Source: Nitrospiria bacterium
GTDB lineage: Bacteria > Nitrospirota > Nitrospiria > DASWJH01
Assembly: GCA_036397255.1 (NCBI GenBank)
Contig: DASWJH010000062.1
Coordinates: 1 to 34,003, forward strand
Reading direction: 5' to 3'
DNA length: 34,003 nucleotides
Each line of letters opens with the position of its first letter. The stretch's first letter is position 1. Below, piece by piece: positions 23,140 through 32,144 of the stretch. Made by a program: the position numbers and the translations under genes. The notes under the pieces are model-generated. The model did not search any database and was not told where the DNA came from. It was given only the letters and a program-made list of their open reading frames with translations.

Positions 23140-25666
23140 TGTGAATGTTTATGGCCTTTTTGGCCGGAAGTAGACTGGCAATCACAGCGGTTAGTAGGAC
23201 CAAGCCGAACACCACAAAAAGAAAAGGGTGGAAAAGACTAAAATGGATGGTCCACCCGAAAGTCTGTTTGTTGATGACCTGGATTAAGATCAAGGAGAGC
23301 CCGATCCCCGCTCCACCTCCCAGAAGGGCCCCGGTTAAACCGATCAACCCCCCCTCTGTGAGAATCATTTTGACCAGTTGGTTCTGACTCATCCCGATGG
23401 CCCTGAGAATTCCCAATTCCCTTTTACGCTCAAGGATGGAGGTCAGCAGTGTGTTGAATATTCCCAACAACCCAACCATGACCGCGATCAACTCCATGGC
23501 ATAGGTAATGGCAAAGGTTTGATCAAAAACCTCCATTACCCCCTCCCGGAGTTCTCGGTTATTGATGGTGACAAAGGATTGGTCGTCAATGGCGGTGATT
23601 AAATTTTTCCGAAAAATTTCCGAAGGTATTTCGGGATCCAGATAAAGGGCCACCACACTAACCTGGTCATCTTGGGGCCAGTAACGGCGATAGAGGCTTC
23701 GGTCCATTAAGACCCGGCCTCCATCGGTTGAATAGTCATAAAAAACACCCAGAATGGGAAGGTCCAAAAGACCCTGAGGTGTATCTAAACGGATCCGGTC
23801 TCCCTTTTGAAGGCGAAATCGATTAGAAAGAGTTTCGGAAAGAAGAAACCCCTTTCCCTGACTGGCCGCCAATAAAATGGAAGAAGACTCTCCCTCCAAA
23901 AAGAGATATTGGCTAAAACGATTATGAATGTCCAAATTCCGAGCCACCAGGTTAATGGGCTCATCTTTGAGGTAGGTCTGGATTTCCCGGTACCCATCCG
24001 CTGCCATTACCCCGGGCAACCGTTCCAGTAACCCTACTGTGTTTTCTGGGAGGGAGGCATCGGATCCCTGCAAATCCCACGTTTTTGAAACGACGATTAG
24101 ATCTGCGCGAATGGTGTCATGAATCCATCGATCAACGGTATTTCGAAAACTGTGGACCATTAGAAGAATCCCGACCATTAAAGCCAACGCCACCAAAAGT
24201 GGGGTGGTTGCGCTGGTGGTTCTCTGTAAAGAAGCGTTAAGGTTAATCAAAGCCAATGAAAGGATGGAAGTGGTTTTTTTACTTTTTACTAAAATGTTTT
24301 TTAGGAGAGATGACATTAACGGAACCAGAAATAGGGTTCCTAACAGAAGGAAAAAGGAGGAGAGATAACCGTTGGCGGTATATTCTCCCCAGGGAGCCCA
24401 AAAAGCAAGAGGTAAGGAGATGAAGATGAGAAAAAGGCCTAAAAGAGTCCGTGGTCCAATTGAAAAAACCGGTTTTTTTTCAAAAAATCCGGATTGGAGG
24501 GTATCCCTTGGGAGAGTCCGGGTGGCTTCAATGGCAGGGGAAAGAACCGCCATAAAAGAGACGCTCGTACCCAAACCGATTGCCTCCAAAATGAGAGAAG
24601 GGGAAAGGTGAAGGGTCTCCCCTCGGATGGGAAGATAGAGCGAGGACACTGTTGTAGAAACGGCTTGTAGAGTCCATCGGGCCAGGATCAGTCCAAGAAT
24701 GACCCCGAGAATGGATCCCAAAAAACCAAGGAGAAGGCCCTCCAGTGTCATCATGGTTAGGATTTGTTTTCGCGTACACCCCAGCGATCTTAAAAGTCCG
24801 ATTTCCTTTCTCCGCTTGGCCACGGCAATGGTCATGGTATTGTGCACCAGAAAAAGCGCCACCAGTAAAGCAATTCCCCCTGTAACGGTTAGGTTCATCT
24901 GGAAGGACTTAAGCATCCCCTCCACCTGGACGGTCCGTCGTTCAGGTCTTTGTACCCTGAGGTTTTTAGGTAAAACCTCTTGTAGAATTTTTTGAACCCG
25001 TTCAACCGGCTGATCAGGATTAGTTACGAGATCAATTCGATCCAGTTTCCCTAATTTGTTAAAAATCCATTGGGCGGATGAAATGTCCATAAAGGCTAAA
25101 AGTCCCCCCTCCGCTTTTGCAGGACCTAGAGGCTCAAGGATTCCCTTAATGGTCACAGAGTGTTTCTTCTGATTGAGCAGAAGGGTAAGTGAATCCTCCA
25201 TTTTTAAATCATGCCGGTCCGCAAAGGTTTGGGTAACCAGTAAGGTGGTGGGCTCTAGTAGAATGCGGAAGAGATCTCTTTCATCGTTCTCTTTGTTTAA
25301 GGTATAACTTCGTATTAGTTGTTCTTCGAGGGGATCCATTCCGATGACCACCATTGTTTCCCCGGGAAATTCTTCTATTCCCACCGATGTTTCAATGACC
25401 GGGGCCAAATGAACAATACCCGGCTGTTTTCGGACAATTCGTATAACATTTTCGTCAAAACCAAAACTTTCTCCCCGGATTTGTAAAGTGGCCTTCCCGG
25501 TTACGGATTCCATGGAGGAATGGAAAGAGGCCACCACGCTTTGGTTTGCCAAACGAATAGCCAAAAAAACCGAAACCCCCAAAGCGACACCCAGGAGGGT
25601 TAAAAAGGTACGGCTGGGCTCACCGGTTAGATGGCGAAGGGTGATGAATCGAAGAAGGCCCGCCAT
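23114..25666 (-). CDS. ABC transporter permease, FtsX/MacB type, AttFG-like
   Basis: An 850-residue permease made of two similar halves. Each half has an N-terminal membrane helix, an extracytoplasmic MacB-like domain, and three C-terminal helices; the FtsX signatures are AKRRKEIGLLRSLGCTRKQI (near 285-305) and LERKRELGILRAIGMSQNQL (near 755-775). This fused arrangement resembles LolC/E- or AttF/G-type systems that pull lipids or lipoproteins out of the membrane rather than moving them through it. It starts 12 bases after the ATPase gene and overlaps the lipocalin gene, so all three form one operon. Confidence 0.92.
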   Translation of the reverse strand: MAGLLRFITLRHLTGEPSRTFLTLLGVALGVSVFLAIRLANQSVVASFHSSMESVTGKATLQIRGESFGFDENVIRIVRKQPGIVHLAPVIETSVGIEEFPGETMVVIGMDPLEEQLIRSYTLNKENDERDLFRILLEPTTLLVTQTFADRHDLKMEDSLTLLLNQKKHSVTIKGILEPLGPAKAEGGLLAFMDISSAQWIFNKLGKLDRIDLVTNPDQPVERVQKILQEVLPKNLRVQRPERRTVQVEGMLKSFQMNLTVTGGIALLVALFLVHNTMTIAVAKRRKEIGLLRSLGCTRKQILTMMTLEGLLLGFLGSILGVILGLILARWTLQAVSTTVSSLYLPIRGETLHLSPSLILEAIGLGTSVSFMAVLSPAIEATRTLPRDTLQSGFFEKKPVFSIGPRTLLGLFLIFISLPLAFWAPWGEYTANGYLSSFFLLLGTLFLVPLMSSLLKNILVKSKKTTSILSLALINLNASLQRTTSATTPLLVALALMVGILLMVHSFRNTVDRWIHDTIRADLIVVSKTWDLQGSDASLPENTVGLLERLPGVMAADGYREIQTYLKDEPINLVARNLDIHNRFSQYLFLEGESSSILLAASQGKGFLLSETLSNRFRLQKGDRIRLDTPQGLLDLPILGVFYDYSTDGGRVLMDRSLYRRYWPQDDQVSVVALYLDPEIPSEIFRKNLITAIDDQSFVTINNRELREGVMEVFDQTFAITYAMELIAVMVGLLGIFNTLLTSILERKRELGILRAIGMSQNQLVKMILTEGGLIGLTGALLGGGAGIGLSLILIQVINKQTFGWTIHFSLFHPFLFVVFGLVLLTAVIASLLPAKKAINIHIAQAVHYE

Positions 25667-25677
25667 GAAATCTCCTT

Positions 25678-26379
25678 TTAGTCCCCTTGTAGAGTGTTTC
25701 CTGACCCAGGTGATATCCGTTCAATTTTCCCATCTCGCATTGAAATAATTTGGTCCGCGTGAAGGGAAGCCTCCCTGCTGTGGGTCGCCATGAGGAGTGT
25801 ACAGCCCAGGTCATCCACTGCTTGGCGAAAAAGACGGAGGATTTCCGCCCCGATTATTGAATCTAGGTTGCCGGTGGGTTCATCTGCCAGAAGAAGAAGG
25901 GGTTTGGGAGCAAGGGCCCGGGCCAAAGCCGTTCTTTGCATTTCTCCTCCCGAAAGTTCTGAGGGTCGGTGATGAAGACGTGAAGAAAGACCCACTCTGG
26001 CAAGGGCTTCCTCTGCACGGTGTTGAACTTCAGAATGTGAGAGGCCTTGAAGAGAAAGTGGAAGAGAAACATTTTCAACAGCGGTTAGTGTGGGAAGAAG
26101 ATGGAAGAACTGAAAAACAATTCCGATTTTTTTCCGTCTTAAAAAGGTCCAGTCATCATCCGTGAAATGCCCGGTAGATTTCTGATCGATCAGAATTTCC
26201 CCTGAGGTGGGAAAGTCCAGGCCTCCCAAAAGGTTGATGAGGGTGCTTTTCCCGCACCCGCTGGGGCCCATCAAAGAGATAAATCGACCTTTATCCAGTG
26301 AAAGGGAAATTCCTTTTAGCGCTTCTACCGGCTTTAGGTTTTGCTGGTAAACCTTCGTGACGTTTTTAATTTCGACCAT
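25678..26379 (-). CDS. ABC transporter ATPase, LolD/MacB family
   Basis: From the second Met (26379) the protein has 233 residues; the frame extends 12 residues further to 26415, into hemW. Walker A is GPSGCGKST, the signature is LSGGEMQR, and Walker B is LLLLADEPTGNLD, typical of the LolD/MacB subfamily. The start at MVEIKNVTKVYQ is favoured because it matches the usual N-terminus of the family and overlaps the hemW end by only 14 bases. It powers the permease encoded next. Confidence 0.93.
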   Translation of the reverse strand: MVEIKNVTKVYQQNLKPVEALKGISLSLDKGRFISLMGPSGCGKSTLINLLGGLDFPTSGEILIDQKSTGHFTDDDWTFLRRKKIGIVFQFFHLLPTLTAVENVSLPLSLQGLSHSEVQHRAEEALARVGLSSRLHHRPSELSGGEMQRTALARALAPKPLLLLADEPTGNLDSIIGAEILRLFRQAVDDLGCTLLMATHSREASLHADQIISMRDGKIERISPGSGNTLQGD

Positions 26380-27595
26380 GAGCGTCGTGTGCGAGAAGGT
26401 GAAGGGCCACCTCATCGGCCAGATGAACCCCCCTTTGGGTTAATCGAAAGGTTTTTTCCGTTTCAGGATGAAGAGGAGAGGATAAAAAAATTAAGCCATC
26501 CTTTTGAAGTTTTTCAACACACTTTCTAATGGAAAGGGGTGTAGAAAAGGAGAATCTCCTCTCAAGTTGGGGGAGGGATATTCCCTGATACTGCCTTAAT
26601 CCGAAAACCATGGCTTCTAAAAAACGTCTCTCCGTTGATAAGGTTTCCCTTTCAATGACGGCATGCCCTTTTTCAGTAATGGCCTGTTCATAGGCTTCAG
26701 GCGTTTTTACATTTGAAAAACGGTGCTCCCCCAGGGAAGAGTGGGCGCTGCAGCCTATTCCAAGATAATCCCCCCGGCGCCAATAGAGGCGGTTGTGGGT
26801 TGATTCATATTTCGGTTGTGAAAAATTGGAGATTTCATAAGGGTAAAACCCATCTTTTGATAATTGTCCACAAGCCCAATCGTACATCTTCATTTGAACT
26901 TCCTCTTGCGGGTATCCCGTAATTCCGGACATGATTTCGGTTTGAAGGGGTGTATTCTCCTCGACCGTCAGTGCATAGAGAGAAATGTGCTCGGGTTTTA
27001 ATTGAAGGAGGGATTCTAGTGTTTCCTGCCAACCCGGCAAATTTTGACCGGGAAGGCCGAACATGAGATCGCAACTGATGTTTTTAAAACCGGCTTCTCT
27101 GGCTTCTTTGAACACGCGGAAAGACACCGTGGCCCGATGGTTTCTTTTGATGGATAAAAGATCCTGATCGCTTAAAGCTTGAAACCCTAAACTAAATCGG
27201 TTAATTCCTGCTCCGAAAAATCCTTGAAGTTTTTTTAAATCTACCGTCAAAGGGTGACCCTCCAGCGATATTTCACAGTTGGATGTGCAACCAAAGATGT
27301 TTTGAATTTCCAAAATAATTTCGTTGATGGTGGTTGGTTTCAATAGCGAGGGGGTTCCTCCCCCAAAGTAGATACTGGAAATCTTTCTTCCATTTAAAAG
27401 AGAGTCCGTTTGATGGGAGTGGATTTCTTTTTTGATTGCTGTGATGTAGGAGAGAATCAGGGACCGGTCCATCAGATGGGTGTCAAAAGCGCAGAAATCG
27501 CATTGGACGGGGCAAAAAGGGATATGAATATAAATTCCAAAAGGTTCCGAACAGGAAGTCCGTGTTTTATTTTCATTCATTAATTTTAATGTCAT
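26366..27595 (-). CDS. hemW: HemW-type radical SAM haem chaperone
   Basis: A 409-residue protein of the HemN/HemW family. IYIHIPFCPVQCDFCAF supplies the cluster cysteines Cys28, Cys32 and Cys35; FGGGTPSLL and SLEGHP follow at the usual distances, and a C-terminal winged-helix (RRFSFSTPLSIRKCVEKLQKDGLI) is present. The extra Cys of true coproporphyrinogen dehydrogenase HemN directly after the motif is absent, so haem insertion rather than decarboxylation is favoured. Its 3' end overlaps the ABC ATPase gene. Start is either Met1 or Met6; neither has a clear ribosome site. Confidence 0.9.
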   Translation of the reverse strand: MTLKLMNENKTRTSCSEPFGIYIHIPFCPVQCDFCAFDTHLMDRSLILSYITAIKKEIHSHQTDSLLNGRKISSIYFGGGTPSLLKPTTINEIILEIQNIFGCTSNCEISLEGHPLTVDLKKLQGFFGAGINRFSLGFQALSDQDLLSIKRNHRATVSFRVFKEAREAGFKNISCDLMFGLPGQNLPGWQETLESLLQLKPEHISLYALTVEENTPLQTEIMSGITGYPQEEVQMKMYDWACGQLSKDGFYPYEISNFSQPKYESTHNRLYWRRGDYLGIGCSAHSSLGEHRFSNVKTPEAYEQAITEKGHAVIERETLSTERRFLEAMVFGLRQYQGISLPQLERRFSFSTPLSIRKCVEKLQKDGLIFLSSPLHPETEKTFRLTQRGVHLADEVALHLLAHDAHGRN

Positions 27596-27637
27596 ATTCG
27601 AAGGGTTAAGGAATGGAATAAGGGGTGCCGGGCCTTT

Positions 27638-28321
27638 TTAATTTTTTAACAATAGGTTCTCTAGGTATTGGTTAGTCCGTTTAGGGATAGTTTGCCCTAA
27701 TTGGTTGAGGTGATTCAAGTGCTCCTTCAGAAAGTAAACATCCTCGGGTGTATCGACATCATACCAAAAAGGAAGGAGGTGAGGCTTGAAAGTGGTATGA
27801 CCCAATTTTTTTAGAGTTTGGGTCATCACTTGGTTGGTCCCCCATGTGATTTCACTGAAGATCGGTGGGGTTTCACGGGAAATCCCGATCAGGTAATATC
27901 CGCCATCATGGCTGGGCCCCAGGGTAAGAGGGTAATCGTTTAATTTTTCAAATGCTTCTTGAATTTGGAGAGGAGACAGCGTTGGGCTGTCCGCTCCGAT
28001 AATGACCCTCTTTTTAATTCCCATTTTTCCAAGATCAATAAAGGTTTTCTCCATCCGCTTCCCCAAATCTTCCCCCTTTTGTTCTATTTGGGTTAAAGGA
28101 TATTTTTTTGCAAGGTTTGAGAAAAAAGGGTGATCCATAGGAGGGGGGCAGGAAAGGAAAAGAGTGATATAAGGTAAGCTGCAAAGAGACTCGACCAAGT
28201 CCTCCACAAAGGCCTGGTAAAGTCCGCTGGCCTGCTCGGAGCTAAAGTGGGAGAGGAGACGTGTTTTTACTTTTCCCGGAATCGGGGCTTTTGCAAAAAG
28301 AACCAGTGCGTTTTTTGTCAT
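27638..28321 (-). CDS. TIGR04282/DUF2064-family glycosyltransferase-like protein
   Basis: A 227-residue protein with a nucleotidyl/sugar-transferase fold. LVLFAKAPIPGKVKTRL at the N-terminus is the nucleotide-binding signature, then IIGADSPTLSPLQI with the metal-binding Asp, and GPSHDGGYYLIGIS. This is the TIGR04282 family, some members of which have been linked to arsenosugar synthesis; without arsenic or SAM genes nearby that role is not supported here. AGAGGAA lies before the ATG. It is followed on this strand by hemW after 42 bases. Confidence 0.85.
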   Translation of the reverse strand: MTKNALVLFAKAPIPGKVKTRLLSHFSSEQASGLYQAFVEDLVESLCSLPYITLFLSCPPPMDHPFFSNLAKKYPLTQIEQKGEDLGKRMEKTFIDLGKMGIKKRVIIGADSPTLSPLQIQEAFEKLNDYPLTLGPSHDGGYYLIGISRETPPIFSEITWGTNQVMTQTLKKLGHTTFKPHLLPFWYDVDTPEDVYFLKEHLNHLNQLGQTIPKRTNQYLENLLLKN

Positions 28322-28498
28322 TTCCTCTATTTATAAAGAAATATCCCTCCACGATGAAAGGTAGCAGTCACCCATCCGTTCTGTCAAGGACCTTTGGAGG
28401 TCAGAAAAATACAAGGGGTTCCCTTGCCTTCATACCTTTTAAAGGAATAAAATAGAAAAATTCGCCGTTGTTGTGATTAACATAAGAAAGGGGAAAAA

Positions 28499-29818
28499 AT
28501 GACCAAATGGGGTGGTTTTTTAATAGGGGTTTTTATCTGGCTTCTGTTCCCAGGTTCTTTTATGGCCCAAGCAGAATCGTTTACCCTGGAAGAGCTTTAT
28601 AAGCGGGTGCTTGAGAAAAATGAAGAAATTCAAATTAGCCGGGAGTCCATCTTCCATGCGGAAGAGGAACGAAAACGCGCTCTGTCCACCGTTCTGCCAT
28701 TGCTAAGAGCGACCGCTGAATATGATCATTCTCCAAAAAAATTAGGAACCTCTGGAGGTGAGTTTCTGCTTCAACCCCATGATAGCTATGAAGCACGCTT
28801 AACGTTAGAGCAGCCTTTGTACTCCGGAGGAAAAAACAGTGCAGGGATTGGGATTGCGGAAAATGAAATAGAGGTGGCACAACAGGACCTTAAATTGTCT
28901 ATTGAATCCAGTCTTTTTCGGACGGCTGAGGTTTTTTATGAGGCCCTTAAAGCGCAAAAAAACCGGGATGCTAATCAGCGCAATGTGGAGCGGCTTCAAG
29001 AACATCAAAGACTTTCCGATCTGCGTTTCCGGGTGGGAGAGGTGACCGAATCCATTCTCCTCAGGGCAAAGGCGGAATTAGCGGGAGCTCAAGCAGAATT
29101 GGTTTCCTTGGAAAATGATTTGATGGTCCTCCGCCGAGAACTTCAGATATTGGCGGATCTTCCCGGAAATTTTGAGTTGATGGAGCCTCCTATCCCGAAT
29201 GTTCCCAACGTGAATGACGCCACCCTTTTAAAAATCGCCATTGAGAAAAGGAATGACGTTATACGAAGTTTGAAGCAGGAAAAAATATCGGAGCAAAGGG
29301 TAAAGTTTGCCCGGGGAAATTTTTTCCCCACGCTTTCACTGGAAGCCACCTATTGGTACAGAGAGCAGCACCCCAAATCAAGTTTCTTTATTCAAGATAG
29401 CTGGATGGTGGGAGGACGGTTTGAATTTCCCCTGTTCGAAGGAGGGCTTCGGAAGGCGGAGTTGGCCCAAGCGCGCTCCAATGTTGAACAGGCCCGGTTA
29501 CAGTCCTCCAAACTCAGAAGGGAGGTGGATATGGAAGTGACCAGGGCCTCCCTGACCCTTGAGGCGGTGACGCGGCAATTGGAATCCAGAAGGGACCAAG
29601 TTCTTTTCGCCCAGAAAAACTACGAGATGGTATCCAAACAGTTTACCTATGGCTTGGTGACCAATGTGGAATTACTGGATGCGAACCAGACTTTAATTGA
29701 AGCGGAACGGGATGTTAACAACGCGTCTTTTGACCGGCATGTTGCCATCCTGACCCTTCAGAAAAGTGTTGGCCTCTTTCTTTCAAAAGTAATGGAAAGT
29801 GTCCAAAGCAGTATGTAA
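28499..29818 (+). CDS. TolC-family outer-membrane efflux protein
   Basis: A 439-residue protein with a signal peptide (about 1-24) and two outer-membrane-factor repeats: long heptad-rich helices (ISRESIFHAEEERKRALS, SLFRTAEVFYEALKAQ, RFRVGEVTESILLRAKAEL, then in the second half KFARGNFFPTLSLEATYWY, FPLFEGGLRKAELAQARSNV and FTYGLVTNVELLDANQTLIEAE). Each half also has beta-strand segments for the barrel. It forms the exit duct of tripartite pumps or type I secretion. No membrane fusion protein or pump follows; the downstream DUF1499 gene is separated by a repeat. AAGGGG precedes the ATG. Confidence 0.92.
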   Translation: MTKWGGFLIGVFIWLLFPGSFMAQAESFTLEELYKRVLEKNEEIQISRESIFHAEEERKRALSTVLPLLRATAEYDHSPKKLGTSGGEFLLQPHDSYEARLTLEQPLYSGGKNSAGIGIAENEIEVAQQDLKLSIESSLFRTAEVFYEALKAQKNRDANQRNVERLQEHQRLSDLRFRVGEVTESILLRAKAELAGAQAELVSLENDLMVLRRELQILADLPGNFELMEPPIPNVPNVNDATLLKIAIEKRNDVIRSLKQEKISEQRVKFARGNFFPTLSLEATYWYREQHPKSSFFIQDSWMVGGRFEFPLFEGGLRKAELAQARSNVEQARLQSSKLRREVDMEVTRASLTLEAVTRQLESRRDQVLFAQKNYEMVSKQFTYGLVTNVELLDANQTLIEAERDVNNASFDRHVAILTLQKSVGLFLSKVMESVQSSM

Positions 29819-29873
29819 TTATGCCTTCATTCCAGTGAACCGGGGAGACCTGGACCTTTTAATTTAATTCTAT

Positions 29874-29999
29874 CTGGATTCCCGATGAAACATTTGGGAA
29901 AGACAGTAAGTGGGTTTCTCAACGTCTATCTGGTGTGTGGTCCCGAACATTTTACTAATAAAATAAGGTTGTCATTCCCGTGGAAACGGGAATCCAGAG
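29874..29999 (+). repeat. REP/BIME-like element, copy A
   Basis: A 126-bp element that begins CTGGATTCCCG and ends CGGGAATCCAG, perfect 11-bp inverted ends. The right half is a hairpin, GTCATTCCCG-TGGAAA-CGGGAATCC. The left half is a decayed hairpin. The middle shares CAACGTCTATCTGG with copy B at 30488. A further degraded unit (TTCATTCCAGTGAACC) lies just before it at about 29825. Confidence 0.85.
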
Positions 30000-30017
30000 A
30001 TCCAATAATGGGTAGAT

Positions 30018-30395
30018 ATGTTCTGGCCAGTCATTAATGTCGTCAAAACGGGTAAAACCCCTGAATACCCTGACATACAGCCTAGATCTTTTTCCCTTTC
30101 CATTGAAAAAGTTTTTCAATCTGCGGTTAAAACTGTTCAATCCCTACCCCGTTGGCGGGTGGTCAATACCGACACGGCTCAAAGAGAAATCCGGGCGGAA
30201 GCCACCACACGGATTTTCCGTTTTATCGATGATATAACCATCCAATTACAGGAAAATCCCAAAGGGACCGTAGTCCAAGTCCGTTCTGCCTCCCGGATCG
30301 GGAAGGGAGATTTAGGACAAAATGCGAGGAACATCCGTTTATTTTTTCGAACCCTTGGAGAGGTCGCTGAGAATGAGATAAATTTTAATAAATAG
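30018..30395 (+). CDS. DUF1499 protein, possibly cut at its N-terminus
   Basis: A 125-residue DUF1499 protein (TGKTPEYPDIQPR, VFQSAVKTVQSLPRWRVVN, EATTRIFRFIDDITIQL, VQVRSASRIGKGDLGQNARNIRLFFRTL). The frame begins abruptly at MFWPVINVVKTGK, 18 bases after repeat copy A, with an in-frame TAA just upstream and no clear ribosome site. Family members that start with this segment usually carry a membrane helix or signal before it, so the N-terminus may have been removed by the repeat. It lies between two direct repeat copies. Function of the family is unknown. Confidence 0.75.
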   Translation: MFWPVINVVKTGKTPEYPDIQPRSFSLSIEKVFQSAVKTVQSLPRWRVVNTDTAQREIRAEATTRIFRFIDDITIQLQENPKGTVVQVRSASRIGKGDLGQNARNIRLFFRTLGEVAENEINFNK

Positions 30396-30487
30396 GGTAG
30401 ACACTTACCTTCAGGCGTCATTCTGGCGAACCATTTCCCCGTATGCTTAAAGGGGGGGGGATCCACAATTCGAGGTTTTTAAACCCA

Positions 30488-30615
30488 CTGGATTCCCGAT
30501 AAAACCATCCGGGAATGACAGGAATTGTTTTTTTTCAACGTCTATTTGGATTTTAGTTCCCGAGTTACAAATAATAAGAAATGATCGTCATTCCCGTGGA
30601 AACGGGAATCCAGAG
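30488..30615 (+). repeat. REP/BIME-like element, copy B
   Basis: A 128-bp element in the same orientation as copy A, with the same 11-bp inverted ends (CTGGATTCCCG and CGGGAATCCAG). Here the left hairpin is better preserved (GATTCCCGAT...ATCCGGGAATGACAG), the middle has CAACGTCTATTTGG, and the right hairpin is identical to copy A. A decayed unit (CGTCATTCTGGCG) precedes it at about 30416. It ends 25 bases before livK. Confidence 0.85.
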
Positions 30616-30640
30616 CCAACTCAATATTTAAAGGGCAAAA

Positions 30641-31774
30641 ATGAAGAAAAGTTTAAATTTATTATTTTCTCTATTTTTCTTGTTCTTTTCGGTTTCTTCC
30701 TTTTTGGGATGTGATAAAAAAGGAGGAGATACCATTAAGATTGGAGTAGCCGGTCCCATGACGGGAAATCAAACTAAACAAGGGAAGGATATTAAAAACG
30801 GTGTGGAATTGGCCGTTTCCGAATGGAACGAAAAGGGAGGGGTTCTTGGAAAAAAAATTGAACTAATGGTTGGGGATGATCAGCAAGACCCAAAACAAGC
30901 TGCAGCCGTAGCCCATAAAATGGTTTTCTCCAAAGTGGTTGGTGTTGTAGGCCATTATGATTCCAGTTCCACCATGTCCGCATTAGAGATTTATCATCGT
31001 GAGGAAATTCCGATGATTACCCCCGCCTCCACCAACCCTCAAATTACTGAAAAGGGTTACACCAATGTTTTCCGTGTGGTTGGGCGGGATGACCAGCAGG
31101 GTAAGGTTTCCGCCGAATTTATTCTCACCCAACTCAAAGCAAAGAAGGTGGCCATCCTTCACGATAAGACCACCTATGGTCAGGGCTTGGCGGAGGAGTT
31201 CCAAAAGGCCTTGGGTAACCATGTGGAAGTGGTTTACGAGGGAGGGATTATTAAGGGAGACAAAGATTTCCGAGGGGTTTTGACTACCGTGGCTTCCAAA
31301 AAACCGGAAGTGTATTTTTTTGGGGGGTACTATACGGAAGCAGGCCTTATTGCCAGACAGGCAAAAGAAGTGGGATTATCCGTTCCCATGTTAACGGGAG
31401 ATGCGGTCATTGACCCGGTTTTCATCGATATTGCGGGTGACGCAGCGGAAGGGACTTATTTGACCTATAGTGCGGATGTAACAAAACTTCCCTCTGTGCA
31501 AGAGATTTTGAAAAAGTACCGGGAACGCTATGGTGAACCTGGACCCTATTCCATTTATGCCTATGATGCTGCCCAGGTATTGCTCAATGGAATTCAAAGG
31601 GCTGAAACAACCCATGGGTTTGGCATTAGCCAAGCCATTCATACCTCCTCTACCCAAGGGATCACAGGAAATCTTCAGTTTGATCTCAAAGGAGATCTTG
31701 TCTTTACTCAATATATTGTTTGGGTCACAGAGAATGGAGAATTTAAAGAGTTCTGGAAACCCGGGGGGAATTAA
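30641..31774 (+). CDS. livK: LivK-type branched-chain amino acid ABC substrate-binding lipoprotein
   Basis: A 377-residue type I periplasmic binding protein. FLGC (Cys24) is a lipobox. IKIGVAGPMTGNQTKQGKDIKNGVELAV starts the first lobe, GGVLGKKIELMVGDDQQDPKQAAAVA and PASTNPQITEKGYTNVFRVVGRDDQQG are family hallmarks, and KKVAILHDKTTYGQGLAEEFQKAL starts the second lobe. It captures branched-chain or related amino acids for a Liv transporter. livH follows, but only after 413 bases of repeats and a tRNA remnant, so the usual operon is interrupted. Its 5' leader contains repeat copy B. Confidence 0.92.
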   Translation: MKKSLNLLFSLFFLFFSVSSFLGCDKKGGDTIKIGVAGPMTGNQTKQGKDIKNGVELAVSEWNEKGGVLGKKIELMVGDDQQDPKQAAAVAHKMVFSKVVGVVGHYDSSSTMSALEIYHREEIPMITPASTNPQITEKGYTNVFRVVGRDDQQGKVSAEFILTQLKAKKVAILHDKTTYGQGLAEEFQKALGNHVEVVYEGGIIKGDKDFRGVLTTVASKKPEVYFFGGYYTEAGLIARQAKEVGLSVPMLTGDAVIDPVFIDIAGDAAEGTYLTYSADVTKLPSVQEILKKYRERYGEPGPYSIYAYDAAQVLLNGIQRAETTHGFGISQAIHTSSTQGITGNLQFDLKGDLVFTQYIVWVTENGEFKEFWKPGGN

Positions 31775-31777
31775 AAA

Positions 31778-31797
31778 CCAACCCGAGGGAGGGTTGG
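31778..31797 (+). terminator. Hairpin directly after livK
   Basis: CCAACCC (31778-31784) pairs with GGGTTGG (31791-31797) around a six-base loop, four bases after the stop codon. There is an A-tract before but no T-tract after, so it may protect the 3' end rather than terminate by itself. Confidence 0.4.
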
Positions 31798-31847
31798 AGG
31801 TTAGAGGGTAGATAAAGGAAAAAATAAAATAACAAAATAACAAAAAA

Positions 31848-31940
31848 GGCTAATCGTAAAAGTGAGTGGTTAAATTTTGTCATTACGGCAAGGTGTGTCC
31901 CAGAATCCTTTACTGGATTCCCACTTTCGTCGGAATGACG
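31848..31940 (+). repeat. Kinase-derived 39-bp segment fused to a REP-like palindrome
   Basis: Bases 31848-31886 match 33318-33356 on the opposite strand at 35 of 39 positions. Translated in the kinase frame they read ANRKSEWLNFVIT, the piece between the N-box and D-box of a histidine kinase. From GTCATT (31879) a 62-bp palindromic element runs to CGGAATGACG (31931-31940), with inner arms CAGAATCC and GGATTC. So the element starts exactly on the kinase V-I-T codons. The rest of the livK-livH gap is AT-rich and holds no gene. Confidence 0.7.
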
Positions 31941-32055
31941 AATAAGGTTTTTTTTCCCCAGCTCAAACTTTATACGCTTTTGGGTATTTCTTTTTCACTG
32001 GATTACTCCAAAACCCAAATTAAATTAATAAAGTTTTTTTCTGGAGTGGATTTAA

Positions 32056-32084
32056 TTGCAAAGAAAAGGGGAAAACTGTAATAT
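32056..32084 (+). promoter_or_regulatory. Possible promoter for the tRNA remnant and livH
   Basis: TTGCAA (32056-32061) and TAATAT (32079-32084) are 17 bases apart. A start near 32091 would place the tRNA remnant in the livH leader. This may be the old tRNA gene's upstream region or a new promoter. Confidence 0.35.
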
Positions 32085-32144
32085 ACAGAAAATTTTGGTT
32101 ATTAATTTAGTATTATTCCTCCTTCATTGACCTAACCTATATGC

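Noticed and set aside
29955-30140. Minus-strand frame across repeat copy A
   Set aside because: It consists of repeat sequence plus the complement of the DUF1499 start.
31866-32081. 71-residue plus-strand frame in the livK-livH gap
   Set aside because: It starts inside the kinase-derived segment and runs through the palindrome; no ribosome site.
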